Assembly: GCA_964565865.1 (NCBI GenBank)
Contig: CAZMGM010000003.1
Coordinates: forward strand, 75,673 to 139,672
Origin: CBDAPI01 sp964565865
GTDB taxonomy: Bacteria > Acidobacteriota > UBA6911 > RPQK01 > CBDAPI01
Direction: 5' to 3'
Length of the DNA stretch: 64,000 bases
In this document: in pieces, positions 1 through 8,104 of the stretch
Numbering within the stretch: the stretch's first letter is position 1
How the letters are laid out: each line of letters opens with the position of its first letter
Notes under the pieces: generated by a model
Databases searched by the model: none
What the model saw: only the letters and a program-made list of their open reading frames with translations
Told to the model about the DNA's origin: nothing
Position numbers and translations under genes: made by a program

Positions 1-453
1 TCCATCAACAGTGGTGCGGTCAAAACCCCAGACCTGATTGCCGCGGGGGCGGAGAAGTTCGGGAGCCAGTGCATTGTGGCGGCAATCGACGCTCGGAGAG
101 AGGCAGGCATGTGGAGAGTGTTTGTCGCCGGCGGACGCCGGAAAACAGATCTGGAGGTGCTTTCCTGGTCCACACAACTTGAGAAACGGGGTGCCGGAGA
201 AATTCTGTTGACTTCGATGGATCGGGACGGCACCAGAGATGGATACGACCTGGAACTCCTCGCCGAGGTATCCAGCCGTCTCTCCATTCCAGTCATAGCG
301 TCAGGAGGAGTCGGAGAATTGTCACACCTGTCCGAAGGACTGGCAGCCGGAGCCGAGGCGGTTCTTGCCGCCAGTATTTTTCACGACGGCCAGTACTCCA
401 TCGCCGAAGCGAAGGGATTTCTGGCCGCACAGGGAGTTGAGGTGAGGATATGA
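1..453 (+). CDS. hisF: Imidazole glycerol phosphate synthase cyclase subunit HisF (3' part)
   Basis: Only the last 150 codons are present; the reading frame is open from base 1, so the gene starts before the window. HisF is the cyclase half of IGP synthase. It uses ammonia from HisH to convert PRFAR into IGP and AICAR in histidine synthesis. The fragment starts in the conserved SINSGAVKTPDLI strand and includes FGSQCIVAAIDA, the TSMDRDGTRDGYD loop with the catalytic Asp, and the phosphate-binding IASGGVG segment of the beta/alpha barrel. Its stop overlaps the start of hisIE by 4 bases (ATGA), which fits translational coupling in a his operon. The identification is secure. Confidence 0.96.
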   Translation, partial: SINSGAVKTPDLIAAGAEKFGSQCIVAAIDARREAGMWRVFVAGGRRKTDLEVLSWSTQLEKRGAGEILLTSMDRDGTRDGYDLELLAEVSSRLSIPVIASGGVGELSHLSEGLAAGAEAVLAASIFHDGQYSIAEAKGFLAAQGVEVRI

Positions 454-1100
454 AGCAGGCCTTGGAGTTTCAGGAGCAACCGGACTGGTCCAAAATGGGC
501 GATCTCATCCCTGCAGTTGTGCAGGACGCGGACACGGGACGAATCCTGATGTTGGCCTACATGAACCCGGCCGCCTGGAAGGCCACCCTGACGTCCGGTC
601 AAGCCTACTTCTGGAGTCGGAGTCGGCAAAGTCTGTGGAAAAAAGGAGAGACTTCGGGAAATGTTCTGAACGTAACCGAGCTTGCCCTGGACTGCGATTC
701 CGATGCGATTCTCGTCCTGGCCCGGCCTACCGGTCCCACCTGTCATAAAGGTCCTCGCTCCTGCTTTCTCAGTGACGATACAATCCACTTCTTCGAGTTT
801 CTCCCGTTTCTTCAGGCCGTCATCCCAAAGCGTCTTCNNNNNNNNNNCCGGCGCCTGGTCGACAAGAATGAAGACGAAGCCGCCAGGAAGGTGGGCGAGG
901 AAGCTATCGAGGTCATCCTGGCCTCTCGGCTGGATGCAGCAGAACTAGTGGCGGAATCGGCCGATCTGATTTTCCACCTTCTCGTTCTAATGACCCGCCA
1001 GGGAGTCGGCTACGACGAGGTCATAGCCGAGCTGATGGCGCGACGGCCGCAACGCGACTCGGGGGACTTTAACCACGGTCAGGCGGGGCGGAACGCATGA
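450..1100 (+). CDS. hisI: Bifunctional phosphoribosyl-AMP cyclohydrolase / phosphoribosyl-ATP pyrophosphatase HisIE
   Basis: A fusion enzyme for steps two and three of histidine synthesis. The N-terminal HisI domain (about residues 1-115) shows SRSRQSLWKKGETSGN, the metal-binding DCDSD cluster near residues 81-85 and zinc cysteines in PTCHKGPRSCF. The C-terminal HisE domain carries KVGEEAIEV. A run of ten N (838-847) falls at the domain junction, where HisE proteins normally have an SYT motif followed by Leu. That motif is missing, and the spacing suggests the gap hides more than ten bases. The start overlaps the hisF stop by four bases. No his gene follows, so this is the distal end of the operon. 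Confidence 0.94.
   Translation: MKQALEFQEQPDWSKMGDLIPAVVQDADTGRILMLAYMNPAAWKATLTSGQAYFWSRSRQSLWKKGETSGNVLNVTELALDCDSDAILVLARPTGPTCHKGPRSCFLSDDTIHFFEFLPFLQAVIPKRLXXXXRRLVDKNEDEAARKVGEEAIEVILASRLDAAELVAESADLIFHLLVLMTRQGVGYDEVIAELMARRPQRDSGDFNHGQAGRNA
838..847. other. Assembly gap (10 N) inside hisIE
   Basis: Ten undetermined bases. The reading frame happens to stay open across the run, but the conserved HisE SYT segment expected here is absent, so ten is probably a placeholder length rather than a measured one. Confidence 0.97.
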
Positions 1101-1107
1101 CGGGCGG

Positions 1108-2013
1108 TCAGACGGAGGCGGGGAAGGTCGGGTACTGGTCGACGTCGTACCGCTTTCCCGCTATGAAGGCCTGTACATAGGAGTCCGTTGAACCCTTGAG
1201 CGCCGCCAGGTCTCCTTCGAAGCGGATTTCGCCGTCCTTCAGAAGAATGATTTGGTCAGCCACGATTTCCATGCAGTGCAGGTCGTGGGTGACCACCACA
1301 GAGGTCAGTTGTTCCTGTCGGTTCAGCTTTCGGATCAAGCGGCTGAGAGATTTCCCGATGATCGGATCCACACCGGTAGTCGGTTCATCATAGAGGATGA
1401 CCTCCGGGTTGTTTGCAATGGCCCGTGCAATTGCAACCTGTTTTTTCCCGCCGGCACTTAGTTCGTTGAATCGGCTGGCTCCCATGCCCTCCAGTTCAAC
1501 GGCGTTCAAGAGGTATGCCACTCGCGATTGAATCGCCCTTTCATCCGTTATCCCCTGCTCCCGCAGTGGATACGCAATATTCTCTCCTACGTCCAGAAAG
1601 TCGAAGACCGCTCCATGTTGGAATACATAGGACATCCTCTTTCGCACTTCCAGAAGTTCGCCTTCCGACATGCCTCCGACGTCCTGGCCCTTGAAAAGAA
1701 CCCACCCCCGATCAGGCTTGAGAAATCCGGCAATTAGTTTGAGCAGGACGCTCTTTCCCGTACCGCTCTGGCCGAGGATTCCCACTGTCTTGCCTTTTCT
1801 TATTGTGAGTGAGATGGAACTCAAAACCGGATGGTCGAAAGACTTTGAGAGGTCGAGGACCTTGATGACGTCCACTCCCTTGAACTCGTCCAGGGGAATT
1901 CTCCGGCGCTTTGGTTGCCGGTGTTTTTGGCGCAATAGCGGCCGGGCAAACAAACCCACCACTATGGCCAGGTAAAGAACCAGAAGGAGGGCAATGAAAG
2001 CGTTGAAAAACAT
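1108..2013 (-). CDS. MlaF-like ABC transporter ATP-binding protein with N-terminal membrane anchor
   Basis: ABC ATPase most like MlaF/Ttg2A, the ATPase of MCE-type phospholipid transporters that maintain outer-membrane asymmetry. Walker A is GQSGTGKS (residues 81-88), Walker B VILYDE (205-210), and the H-loop His is near 243. The signature reads LSAGG instead of LSGGQ/LSGGM. Unusually, residues 5-26 form one hydrophobic helix followed by a basic stretch (RQKHRQPKRRR), so the protein looks membrane-tethered. MlaF proteins are normally soluble. No strong ribosome binding site precedes the ATG, and no alternative start lies between the helix and the ATPase core. MlaE- or MlaD-type partners are not in the window. 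The ABC call is firm; the MlaF assignment is by sequence flavour. Confidence 0.85.
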   Translation of the reverse strand: MFFNAFIALLLVLYLAIVVGLFARPLLRQKHRQPKRRRIPLDEFKGVDVIKVLDLSKSFDHPVLSSISLTIRKGKTVGILGQSGTGKSVLLKLIAGFLKPDRGWVLFKGQDVGGMSEGELLEVRKRMSYVFQHGAVFDFLDVGENIAYPLREQGITDERAIQSRVAYLLNAVELEGMGASRFNELSAGGKKQVAIARAIANNPEVILYDEPTTGVDPIIGKSLSRLIRKLNRQEQLTSVVVTHDLHCMEIVADQIILLKDGEIRFEGDLAALKGSTDSYVQAFIAGKRYDVDQYPTFPASV

Positions 2014-2270
2014 CTGCCATTTCTATCATACGCAACCCTTTGGCCTGGGATAATTCAGGAAGTTTCCAGGCGGAGTAGAAAAATTTGTTCGAGAATCCGA
2101 GTTCCGGGAGGGCAAGACCCCGGGAGTCTAGAGGTATCCATTTCCTGGAAATGTCCGGGATTTGAACTCCAAATGGCAGGGCAGGGTATGAGTGGTGCGG
2201 CGAGAAGTCGTACTGAGATCCTCCGGACGCCGGGCTGAATAGACCCCACAGCCGCTAGGCAATACTTCCG

Positions 2271-2621
2271 TCAATGACGTATCTGAAATCGGGTCAGCTT
2301 TTGGGCCATCGCCTTTTGATGCTCCTTGTCGCTCAGCAGGTACGCTTCCACCCATTCGCGAAGATCTGCCTGACTCATTTCTAGCACCTCGCAGACCCAC
2401 TGCAAGCTACCAGGATAATTCTCTTCTGAGGAAAACCAGTCCAGAGCATCCTCTCGCCACAGTCGCCATTCCTTGTTGGAGGTCTTTTTTGGTGACACTA
2501 TATCCCGAAAGGCCTGCAGCAGGATGCCCAGCGAGAGATTCCTGAGGGAAGAGTCAGGCTTGTGCTCGTGGGGATAAAGCCCCGTACTTTCTAGGGTTGA
2601 ACTGTTTCTTTGCTGTTTCAC
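2271..2621 (-). CDS. Small hypothetical protein with acidobacterial-type EALDWF/VCEVLEM domain
   Basis: 116 residues from a GTG start. The core (about residues 50-95) has a Trp-rich segment (EWRLWREDALDWF) followed by LQWVCEVLEMSQADLREWV. This resembles short bacterial proteins with the pattern W..A..W(F/I)...PFSF..VCE.LG.D...LR, which I know as uncharacterised and often seen in Acidobacteria and Deltaproteobacteria. Those usually look like small helical, possibly DNA-associated, proteins, but no function is established. No signal peptide or membrane segment is seen. It diverges from tpx. The start is uncertain because no clear ribosome binding site precedes the GTG. Confidence 0.6.
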   Translation of the reverse strand: MKQQRNSSTLESTGLYPHEHKPDSSLRNLSLGILLQAFRDIVSPKKTSNKEWRLWREDALDWFSSEENYPGSLQWVCEVLEMSQADLREWVEAYLLSDKEHQKAMAQKLTRFQIRH

Positions 2622-2750
2622 GAATTCTGCGGGTTGCTTTCTATCGGTTCCGGGAAATATTGATCTTTTCTCTCCGACCTCTTTGACGTTCGCCAGCCGG
2701 AAAAGTTTCGTTTCGAGGTGAACTATATGGTCACATCAATCCATATATGT

Positions 2751-2768
2751 TCAACTATAAATAGTTGA
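2751..2768. promoter_or_regulatory. 18-bp perfect palindrome in the tpx promoter region
   Basis: TCAACTAT-AA-ATAGTTGA has 8-bp perfect arms with a 2-base centre. It lies about 95 bases before the tpx start, inside a strongly AT-rich stretch (about 2720-2830) that stands out from the GC-rich surroundings. This arrangement fits an operator for a dimeric regulator such as an oxidative-stress repressor or LysR protein. The regulator is unknown. The region also serves as 5' flank of the divergent small gene. Confidence 0.6.
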
Positions 2769-2862
2769 TATGACATAACTTAAATAGATATATGTATAGA
2801 CAGATTCCAGGATGAATCTTTTGGTGTACAATGCACAAGCTATTCTAAAGGAGGATGTTGAA

Positions 2863-3387
2863 ATGGCTAACGAGCGATCGAGTGCAGTGACTCTGAAAGG
2901 GAATCCGTTTACTTTGCTTGGATCTGAATTGAAGGCGGGAGACTCAGCTCCGGACTTTGAGCTGGTTGGAGGAGACCTGGCCCCGGTCCGGTTGGGGGAT
3001 ACCTCCGGCAAGGTAAGAATCTTCAGCGTAGTTCCGTCGCTGGACACTCCGGTTTGCGATACGATGACCCGGCGTTTCAATCAGGAGGCGGCCGCTCTTC
3101 CTGACGTAACGATTTATACGATCAGCATGGACTTGCCCTTTGCACAGACTCGCTGGTGTGCGGCCGCAGCTGTGGACAAGATCGTCATGCTCTCGGACCA
3201 TCGAAGCGGCTCTTTCGGGGAGAACTACGGCACCCTGGTCAAGGAGCTTCGGCTCGAGTCACGAGCAATCTTTGTGGTGGACGAGTCGGGAGTGATTCGT
3301 CACGTCGAATACGTGGGTGAAATTGCCGATCAGCCGGACTATGATGCTGCCTTGAACGCTGTCAGACAGGTACTGACAGGCCGCTAG
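2863..3387 (+). CDS. tpx: Thiol peroxidase Tpx (atypical 2-Cys peroxiredoxin)
   Basis: Reduces hydrogen and alkyl peroxides with electrons from thioredoxin. The 174-residue protein aligns in layout with E. coli Tpx: peroxidatic Cys65 in VPSLDTPVCDT, resolving Cys99 in PFAQTRWCAA, and the N-terminal LKGNPFTLLG element. The ATG at 2863 was chosen over an upstream in-frame ATG (2812) because AAAGGAGGA sits 8 bases before it and the family N-terminus starts there. The gene stands alone behind an AT-rich promoter with a palindrome. Its stop codon lies within a CTAG shared with the convergent gene's stop. Confidence 0.95.
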   Translation: MANERSSAVTLKGNPFTLLGSELKAGDSAPDFELVGGDLAPVRLGDTSGKVRIFSVVPSLDTPVCDTMTRRFNQEAAALPDVTIYTISMDLPFAQTRWCAAAAVDKIVMLSDHRSGSFGENYGTLVKELRLESRAIFVVDESGVIRHVEYVGEIADQPDYDAALNAVRQVLTGR

Positions 3388-4043
3388 GGAACAAGCCTAC
3401 GTCGTTGTCTCTGCAAAGGCTTGGTCAGCACGGCCTCCCGTTGAAGCTGCAGGGTCAAAGAAGTACCTCGAGGCATGGCCACATGTCGGCCCCGCAGGAA
3501 TAGGCCGATCAGCGCCCCCCCTACTGCTCCGATCGCACCTCCGACGCCTGCCCCTTCGAGACTGCGATCAGAGATTGCTCCCACCCCGGTTCCCGACGCC
3601 ACGCCCACCGTTCCGTACTTGAGGACATCGTCGGCCTGATTGCTAGTGGTGGTGATTTTGCCTTCTTTGTCGCCCGCGCCACTTACGTAACCCTCGGCAC
3701 GTTCAGCCCGAGCCTCCAGACGCCTGGTGATGCCCGCTGGGAAAATGACTGTGTCAAAGGACAGCAGGAGTTCTCCTTTGCCTTTCACGCGGCCCGGCTT
3801 CTTGACTTCTTCCACTTGTCCGATCAGGTGGCTTCCTACCGGGATTACGATCTGGTCGTCCGAGGTAATCGGCACCGCCAGGCGGACGTGAAAGCGATCT
3901 CCGGGTCGTGCCGTGTCGGTGCTAAGACCACTTTCAAGGGTCACGAAAAGATCGGTTTTTCCGGGAATCATGATGTCCTCCTGGTCACCCGGAGAAACCA
4001 CCAGAAGAGGCAAGCAGGCAAACAGCCATCTACATTTCTTCAT
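3384..4043 (-). CDS. Secreted hypothetical protein with glycine-zipper segment
   Basis: 219 residues. An N-terminal signal peptide (MKKCRWLFACLPLLVVS) is followed by a beta-rich domain (TLESGLSTDTARPGDRF, VIPVGSHLIGQVEEVKKPG) similar in style to the TrbI/VirB10-like or cell-envelope domains seen in Acidobacteria. Near the end comes a glycine-zipper-like stretch (GVGAISDRSLEGAGVGGAIGAVGGALIGLFLRGR) that could insert in or associate with a membrane. The ATG at 4043 has GGGAGAGAGG upstream and overlaps the rhomboid stop by four bases, so it is the last gene of the serine operon transcript. Function unknown; periplasmic or outer-envelope location inferred. Confidence 0.75.
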   Translation of the reverse strand: MKKCRWLFACLPLLVVSPGDQEDIMIPGKTDLFVTLESGLSTDTARPGDRFHVRLAVPITSDDQIVIPVGSHLIGQVEEVKKPGRVKGKGELLLSFDTVIFPAGITRRLEARAERAEGYVSGAGDKEGKITTTSNQADDVLKYGTVGVASGTGVGAISDRSLEGAGVGGAIGAVGGALIGLFLRGRHVAMPRGTSLTLQLQREAVLTKPLQRQRRRLVP

Positions 4044-4747
4044 GCGCCTCTCTCCCATTTGTATCGACGTGTCTCCACTCTGGAAAATGTCCGGATCAAA
4101 AGGACTCCTGCAAAGAAACCACCAATGTGAGACCACCAGGCAATTCCTCCAGATTCAATACTGGAGCCGGCCAGATCAGCCGTGCCGTTGACCACTTGCA
4201 CGAGAAACCAGGAGCCCAGCACGACAATAGCTGGGATCTGAATGACGGGCCAGATAAGGATGAAGGGTACGATTGTCTGGATCCGGGCGAAAGGATAACA
4301 GATCAGGTAAGCGCCCAGGACGCCGGCCACGGCGCCACTAGCTCCAACTGCCGGGACCGTACTCTCGCTGTGAAAAGCGATATGCGTAGCCGAGGCCAGT
4401 GCTCCGCAGAGCAGATAAAAGAACAGGAAGCGCAGGTGTCCCATCCGATCTTCGATGTTGTCTCCAAAAATCCACAGGAACCACATGTTGCTGATCAAGT
4501 GAAGCCAGCCTGCATGCAGAAACATTGAAAAAACAGTGTTTCGAGTCACAGCCAGTCCGGTCGCCAGGGGCAGCGTTCCAATCTCTTTGATGCGTGACGG
4601 GACAAGACCATTCAACTGGACGAAGCCCTCAAGGTCGCTCACGGGGAGGCTGATCTCATACAGGAAGACGAGCAGACTGGTTCCGATCAAGAGAAGGGTC
4701 ACGAGAGGGTAACTCCGCGCCGGAACATTATCTTTGAAAGGGATCAT
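4040..4747 (-). CDS. Rhomboid family intramembrane serine protease
   Basis: 235 residues with about six membrane helices. Catalytic Ser137 lies in GASGAVAG and catalytic His207 in WWSHIGG. The L1/TM2 signature FLHAGWLHLISNMWFLWIFGDNIEDRMG is well conserved. Rhomboids cleave transmembrane segments of membrane proteins; the substrate here is not predictable. Four-base overlaps at both ends (serA stop/rhomboid start, and rhomboid stop/next start) show tight translational coupling to serA and to the secreted glycine-zipper protein. The downstream membrane-associating protein could be functionally linked, but that is speculation. Confidence 0.93.
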   Translation of the reverse strand: MIPFKDNVPARSYPLVTLLLIGTSLLVFLYEISLPVSDLEGFVQLNGLVPSRIKEIGTLPLATGLAVTRNTVFSMFLHAGWLHLISNMWFLWIFGDNIEDRMGHLRFLFFYLLCGALASATHIAFHSESTVPAVGASGAVAGVLGAYLICYPFARIQTIVPFILIWPVIQIPAIVVLGSWFLVQVVNGTADLAGSSIESGGIAWWSHIGGFFAGVLLIRTFSRVETRRYKWERGA

Positions 4748-6330
4748 GGGGCGAGCTCAACGAGGCGAGCATAGGAAATGGCCGGAATCTCCCGGATTTC
4801 GTTCATCACTGCCGCCGGCACTGGATTGTCCGTGTTAATCACTCCCCGCGCCTGGTTGAGGTTGTCTGCGCGGCCCAGTACGAAGGACGCAATGTTGATG
4901 TGGTGCTTCCCGAGAATCGTTCCCACATTTCCAATGACCCCAGGCTCGTCCCGGTTGCGGATGAACAAGACATAATTCCCCAGCGGTGTCTCGAGCGGGA
5001 TTCCATCCACGGAGACCAGCCAGATTCTTCCCTGGTGGAGAATGGAGCCTTCGACCCAGATCGTTTCTCCTGAATTGCGAAGCTGGAGGCTGATCAAGTT
5101 TGCATGCCCTCGGCTCCGGGTGCTGACCGTTTCAATGACTTCAATACCTCTCGGCCCGGCGTAGGTTCGGGCGTTGACTTCGTTGACCGGTTCGGCCAGT
5201 AAAGGGCCGAGTACTGCCCTCAGAATGTGGTTCGAGATAGGACGATAATCGAGGCCGGCCAGCTCCCCGTAATACCGGATTCCGACTTTACTGACACGAA
5301 TGTCACAGATCTGAGCGGCGAAGGAGCCCAGCTTGAAAGCGAGTTCCATGAAAGCGGTGATTTTTGCGGACTCGGGGGTCGAGAGTGAAAAGAAATTGAC
5401 AGCGTTGACAATGGCATCCTTCTCCAGATAGTTCATTACCTGGCTGGCGATGGTCAGCCCGACCTGATCCTGCGCCTCAACTGTTGATCCGGCGATATGG
5501 GGAGTGAGGACCACCCGATCGTTCTCACGCAGACGCTGGCTGATTTCCGGTTCCCGTTCGAAAACGTCCAGGGCTGCGCCGGCCAGCCGGCCTTTTTCCA
5601 GATGGTCGAGAAGATCGGATTCCACGATCAGGCTTCCACGGGCGGCATTGATGAGAAAGGCGGACGATTGCATCAACGACAGCGTCTCCTTGCAGACAAT
5701 TCCCCGAGTCTCGTCCGTAAGCGGCAGGTGCAGGCTCAGAAAATCACTGTTCTCAAATACGGAGGTCAGAGCCTCGAGCTCCACGTTCTGGTCGGAGGCG
5801 TAGTCCTGGCTCACGAACGGATCACAGGCGATCACCCGCATCTCGAAGCCGGTGGCGTGCCGGGCCAGCAGTGATCCTATCTGGCCGAGGCCCAGGATGC
5901 CAAGTGTCTTACCCCGCAGCTCCTGGCCTAAAAACTCTGTCTTGTTCCATTCTCCGGCCTTGACGGACATGTCTGCCCTGGGGATCCTTCGAGCGAGAGC
6001 CATGAGTAGGGCGAACGCGTGCTCTGCTGCGCTGACGCTGTTGGCCCTCGGAGTGTTCATCACCAGAACACCCTTTCGGGTGGCGGCTGGGAGGTCGATG
6101 TTATCGATGCCGGCTCCGGCGCGACCAATCACCCTGAGCTGGTTGGCTGCCTCGATTACATCCCTGCTTACTCGGGTGCGGCTGCGGACGATCAGAGCGA
6201 TGGCGTCCTTGATCTCGTGGAGTAGCTGGTTGCCACTCAACCCCGGCTGGTACACAACGGAAAAACCGTCTCGGTCCTTGAGGAGGGCCAGGCCGCGGGG
6301 GGAAATTCGGTCGCAGATGAGAAGTTTCAT
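4744..6330 (-). CDS. serA: D-3-phosphoglycerate dehydrogenase SerA (long form, ASB + ACT domains)
   Basis: First committed enzyme of serine synthesis: 3-phosphoglycerate to 3-phosphohydroxypyruvate with NAD. The 528 residues match the long type I form. Catalytic/nucleotide domains span about 1-315, with GLGQIG at 147-152, Arg231 (NAARGS), Glu260 (FEREPE) and His278 (TPHIAGS). An allosteric-substrate-binding domain follows at about 320-450, and an ACT domain ends the protein (GNYVLFIRNRDEPGVIGNVG onward), suggesting serine feedback. It lies 33 bases downstream of a class V aminotransferase gene that probably performs the next step, and overlaps the rhomboid gene by four bases. Confidence 0.96.
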   Translation of the reverse strand: MKLLICDRISPRGLALLKDRDGFSVVYQPGLSGNQLLHEIKDAIALIVRSRTRVSRDVIEAANQLRVIGRAGAGIDNIDLPAATRKGVLVMNTPRANSVSAAEHAFALLMALARRIPRADMSVKAGEWNKTEFLGQELRGKTLGILGLGQIGSLLARHATGFEMRVIACDPFVSQDYASDQNVELEALTSVFENSDFLSLHLPLTDETRGIVCKETLSLMQSSAFLINAARGSLIVESDLLDHLEKGRLAGAALDVFEREPEISQRLRENDRVVLTPHIAGSTVEAQDQVGLTIASQVMNYLEKDAIVNAVNFFSLSTPESAKITAFMELAFKLGSFAAQICDIRVSKVGIRYYGELAGLDYRPISNHILRAVLGPLLAEPVNEVNARTYAGPRGIEVIETVSTRSRGHANLISLQLRNSGETIWVEGSILHQGRIWLVSVDGIPLETPLGNYVLFIRNRDEPGVIGNVGTILGKHHINIASFVLGRADNLNQARGVINTDNPVPAAVMNEIREIPAISYARLVELAP

Positions 6331-6363
6331 CGAAGCGGTACACTCCCTGATGGTGAGCGACGA

Positions 6364-7500
6364 TTATGGCTGCCAGGCCGCCATAGCAGCCCGCAGGCTC
6401 GCCCCGTCCCGTTTTCTTCCGCTCAACTCCTCAATCACAATCTCGAGGGCTCCCAGGACCGAGATGACATCGAGGAAATCGAAGTATCCGAGATGGGCAA
6501 CCCTGAAGATTTTCCCCTTGAGACTTCCCTGGCCTCCTGCTAACTTGAGGCCAAAGCGCTTTTCCAGCCTTTCGATCAGCTGACTGGCCTGAACATCGGA
6601 GGGAGGAAAGGCGGCAGTCGCTGCGTTGGCGGGAGAGCTGGACAGGAGTGTGCAACCCAGCGAACGAAGGCCTGCCCGGGTGGCGCGGGCCATTAGCTCA
6701 GCCTCGGCGACGATTCGATCGATTCCCTGATCCACTATCTCGTTGGTCGCTGCCTGGAGCGATTGCACCAGGGTGACGGCCGGTGTAAAGCTCGTACGTC
6801 CCTCTCTCTGCCCTGCTACTTCCCGTTGCAAGTTGAAATAAAAGACCCCACCCGTTTTCGTTAGACGGTCTGTAGCCCGTTTGCTCAGAGAAATAAAGGC
6901 AAGGCCCGGAGAGACTGCGAACAATTTTTGGGAACCGCTCACGACCGCGTCCAGACCCCATTCATCGGTATGTACCGGCTGGCTCCCCACGGCCGTGATT
7001 CCGTCCACTACCACCAGCACGTCGGGAAATTGCATGCGGACAGTCGTCCCAATAGCCTCCAGATCGTGCATGGTTGCTGTTGATGTTTCACACCCCTGAA
7101 GAAACAGAGTTCTTACTTCTGGATGCTTTTCCAGTTCTGTGCAGATCTCTTTTGCACCTGCAGCCTGTCCTGGTTCTTTGGCAAGGATGACGCAGTTGTG
7201 GCCATGTGCCTCGCAAATCTCGACCCACCGGTGGCCAAATTTCCCGGCCACGATGACCAGCGACAGGGCCCCGGCCGCCACCAGGTTGGCGGCTGCAGCC
7301 TCCATGGCTCCGGTCCCGGAACAGCTCAAAATAACCAGGTCATTTCGGGTCTTGAAGATCTCTTGGAGATTGCATCGGGTGGCCAGAAATAGGTCTCGAA
7401 ATTCCGGAGTGCGGTGGTGGAGGATCGGACCAGATGCCGCCACTCGAGCTGCAGGCATCAGAGGTGTTGGGCCCGGTGTGAAGATGCGGCGCTTCTGCAC
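6364..7500 (-). CDS. Class V PLP aminotransferase, probable phosphoserine aminotransferase (AGAT type)
   Basis: 378-residue aminotransferase of the alanine-glyoxylate/serine-glyoxylate type. N-terminal FTPGPTPLMP, PLP ring Asp166 (VVVDGITAVGS) and Schiff-base Lys192 in SGSQKLF are present. It lies directly upstream of serA. In lineages lacking canonical SerC, such class V enzymes beside serA act as phosphoserine aminotransferase; that is the favoured role here. Serine-glyoxylate or alanine-glyoxylate aminotransferase activity is the alternative, and would fit the reductase and glycerate kinase found elsewhere in the window. The start is GTG; the nearest upstream ATG is out of frame. Confidence 0.88.
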   Translation of the reverse strand: MQKRRIFTPGPTPLMPAARVAASGPILHHRTPEFRDLFLATRCNLQEIFKTRNDLVILSCSGTGAMEAAAANLVAAGALSLVIVAGKFGHRWVEICEAHGHNCVILAKEPGQAAGAKEICTELEKHPEVRTLFLQGCETSTATMHDLEAIGTTVRMQFPDVLVVVDGITAVGSQPVHTDEWGLDAVVSGSQKLFAVSPGLAFISLSKRATDRLTKTGGVFYFNLQREVAGQREGRTSFTPAVTLVQSLQAATNEIVDQGIDRIVAEAELMARATRAGLRSLGCTLLSSSPANAATAAFPPSDVQASQLIERLEKRFGLKLAGGQGSLKGKIFRVAHLGYFDFLDVISVLGALEIVIEELSGRKRDGASLRAAMAAWQP

Positions 7501-7556
7501 CGAGTCATGATATCACGGGCCTGAAGGGGCCCCACTTTGGCTAAATGGACTGCTTG

Positions 7557-7934
7557 CTAGCGGGCCCGCTTGTCGACAGACCAGATGCCTGCACCTCTAC
7601 ACATGATAAACAGAAAGACAAAGGCATAGAGGAGGGCCAGTTCTCCGCGATTCTGAATAGGCAGTAACCCGTCCTGCTGGTGAAACAGTAGGTAGGCAAC
7701 GAACATCTGACCTGACGAGAGCAAGGCGGCGATGCTGGTTAGGAGGCCCATGGCAATGGCTAGCCCTCCTATAAACTCAACCAAGCCCCCAATCCACATC
7801 AATGCATTATCCGCCGGGCTTCCGCCAAAGGCTCCAAAAAGCTTCTGGGCCCCGTGACAGGCGAACAACAGCCCGAAAGCAATGCGCATGAGAGCGTAAG
7901 CCGGTTCCCCCAAGGTGCCAAGTATTGAGCGCAT
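7557..7934 (-). CDS. DoxX family membrane protein
   Basis: 125 residues with four predicted membrane helices and the DoxX hallmarks: an N-terminal R.AFGLLFACHGAQKLFG helix, then WIGGLVEFIGGLAIAMGLLT and a short Gln/Asn-rich loop. The family is an uncharacterised set of small membrane proteins sometimes tied to redox or thiosulfate metabolism. The ATG has a near-perfect AAAGGAGGAG site eight bases upstream. It is transcribed divergently from the DUF5916 gene across a 170-base gap. Its stop lies in a CTAG followed by CAAGCAGTCC, which weakly resembles the end of the repeat family found elsewhere in the window. Confidence 0.88.
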   Translation of the reverse strand: MRSILGTLGEPAYALMRIAFGLLFACHGAQKLFGAFGGSPADNALMWIGGLVEFIGGLAIAMGLLTSIAALLSSGQMFVAYLLFHQQDGLLPIQNRGELALLYAFVFLFIMCRGAGIWSVDKRAR

Positions 7935-8104
7935 AGCGACTCCTCCTTTTGGACAATGGTCGGTGATTCAAGGGTGCGAATCAAGTCGATCCAAGCCATT
8001 CCCGGTAGGTCTGTTCAGAAACATGGTCTAGAATTTAATTCCTGGAGTGAAAATTGGTCCGTTGGATGCTCCGGGTGGCAAGCACAACATGAGGTGAGAG
8101 GCAC

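Noticed and set aside
5497..5874. Open frames of 99-125 codons antisense to serA
   Set aside because: They lie wholly within a well-conserved gene, have no family-like sequence and no start signal.
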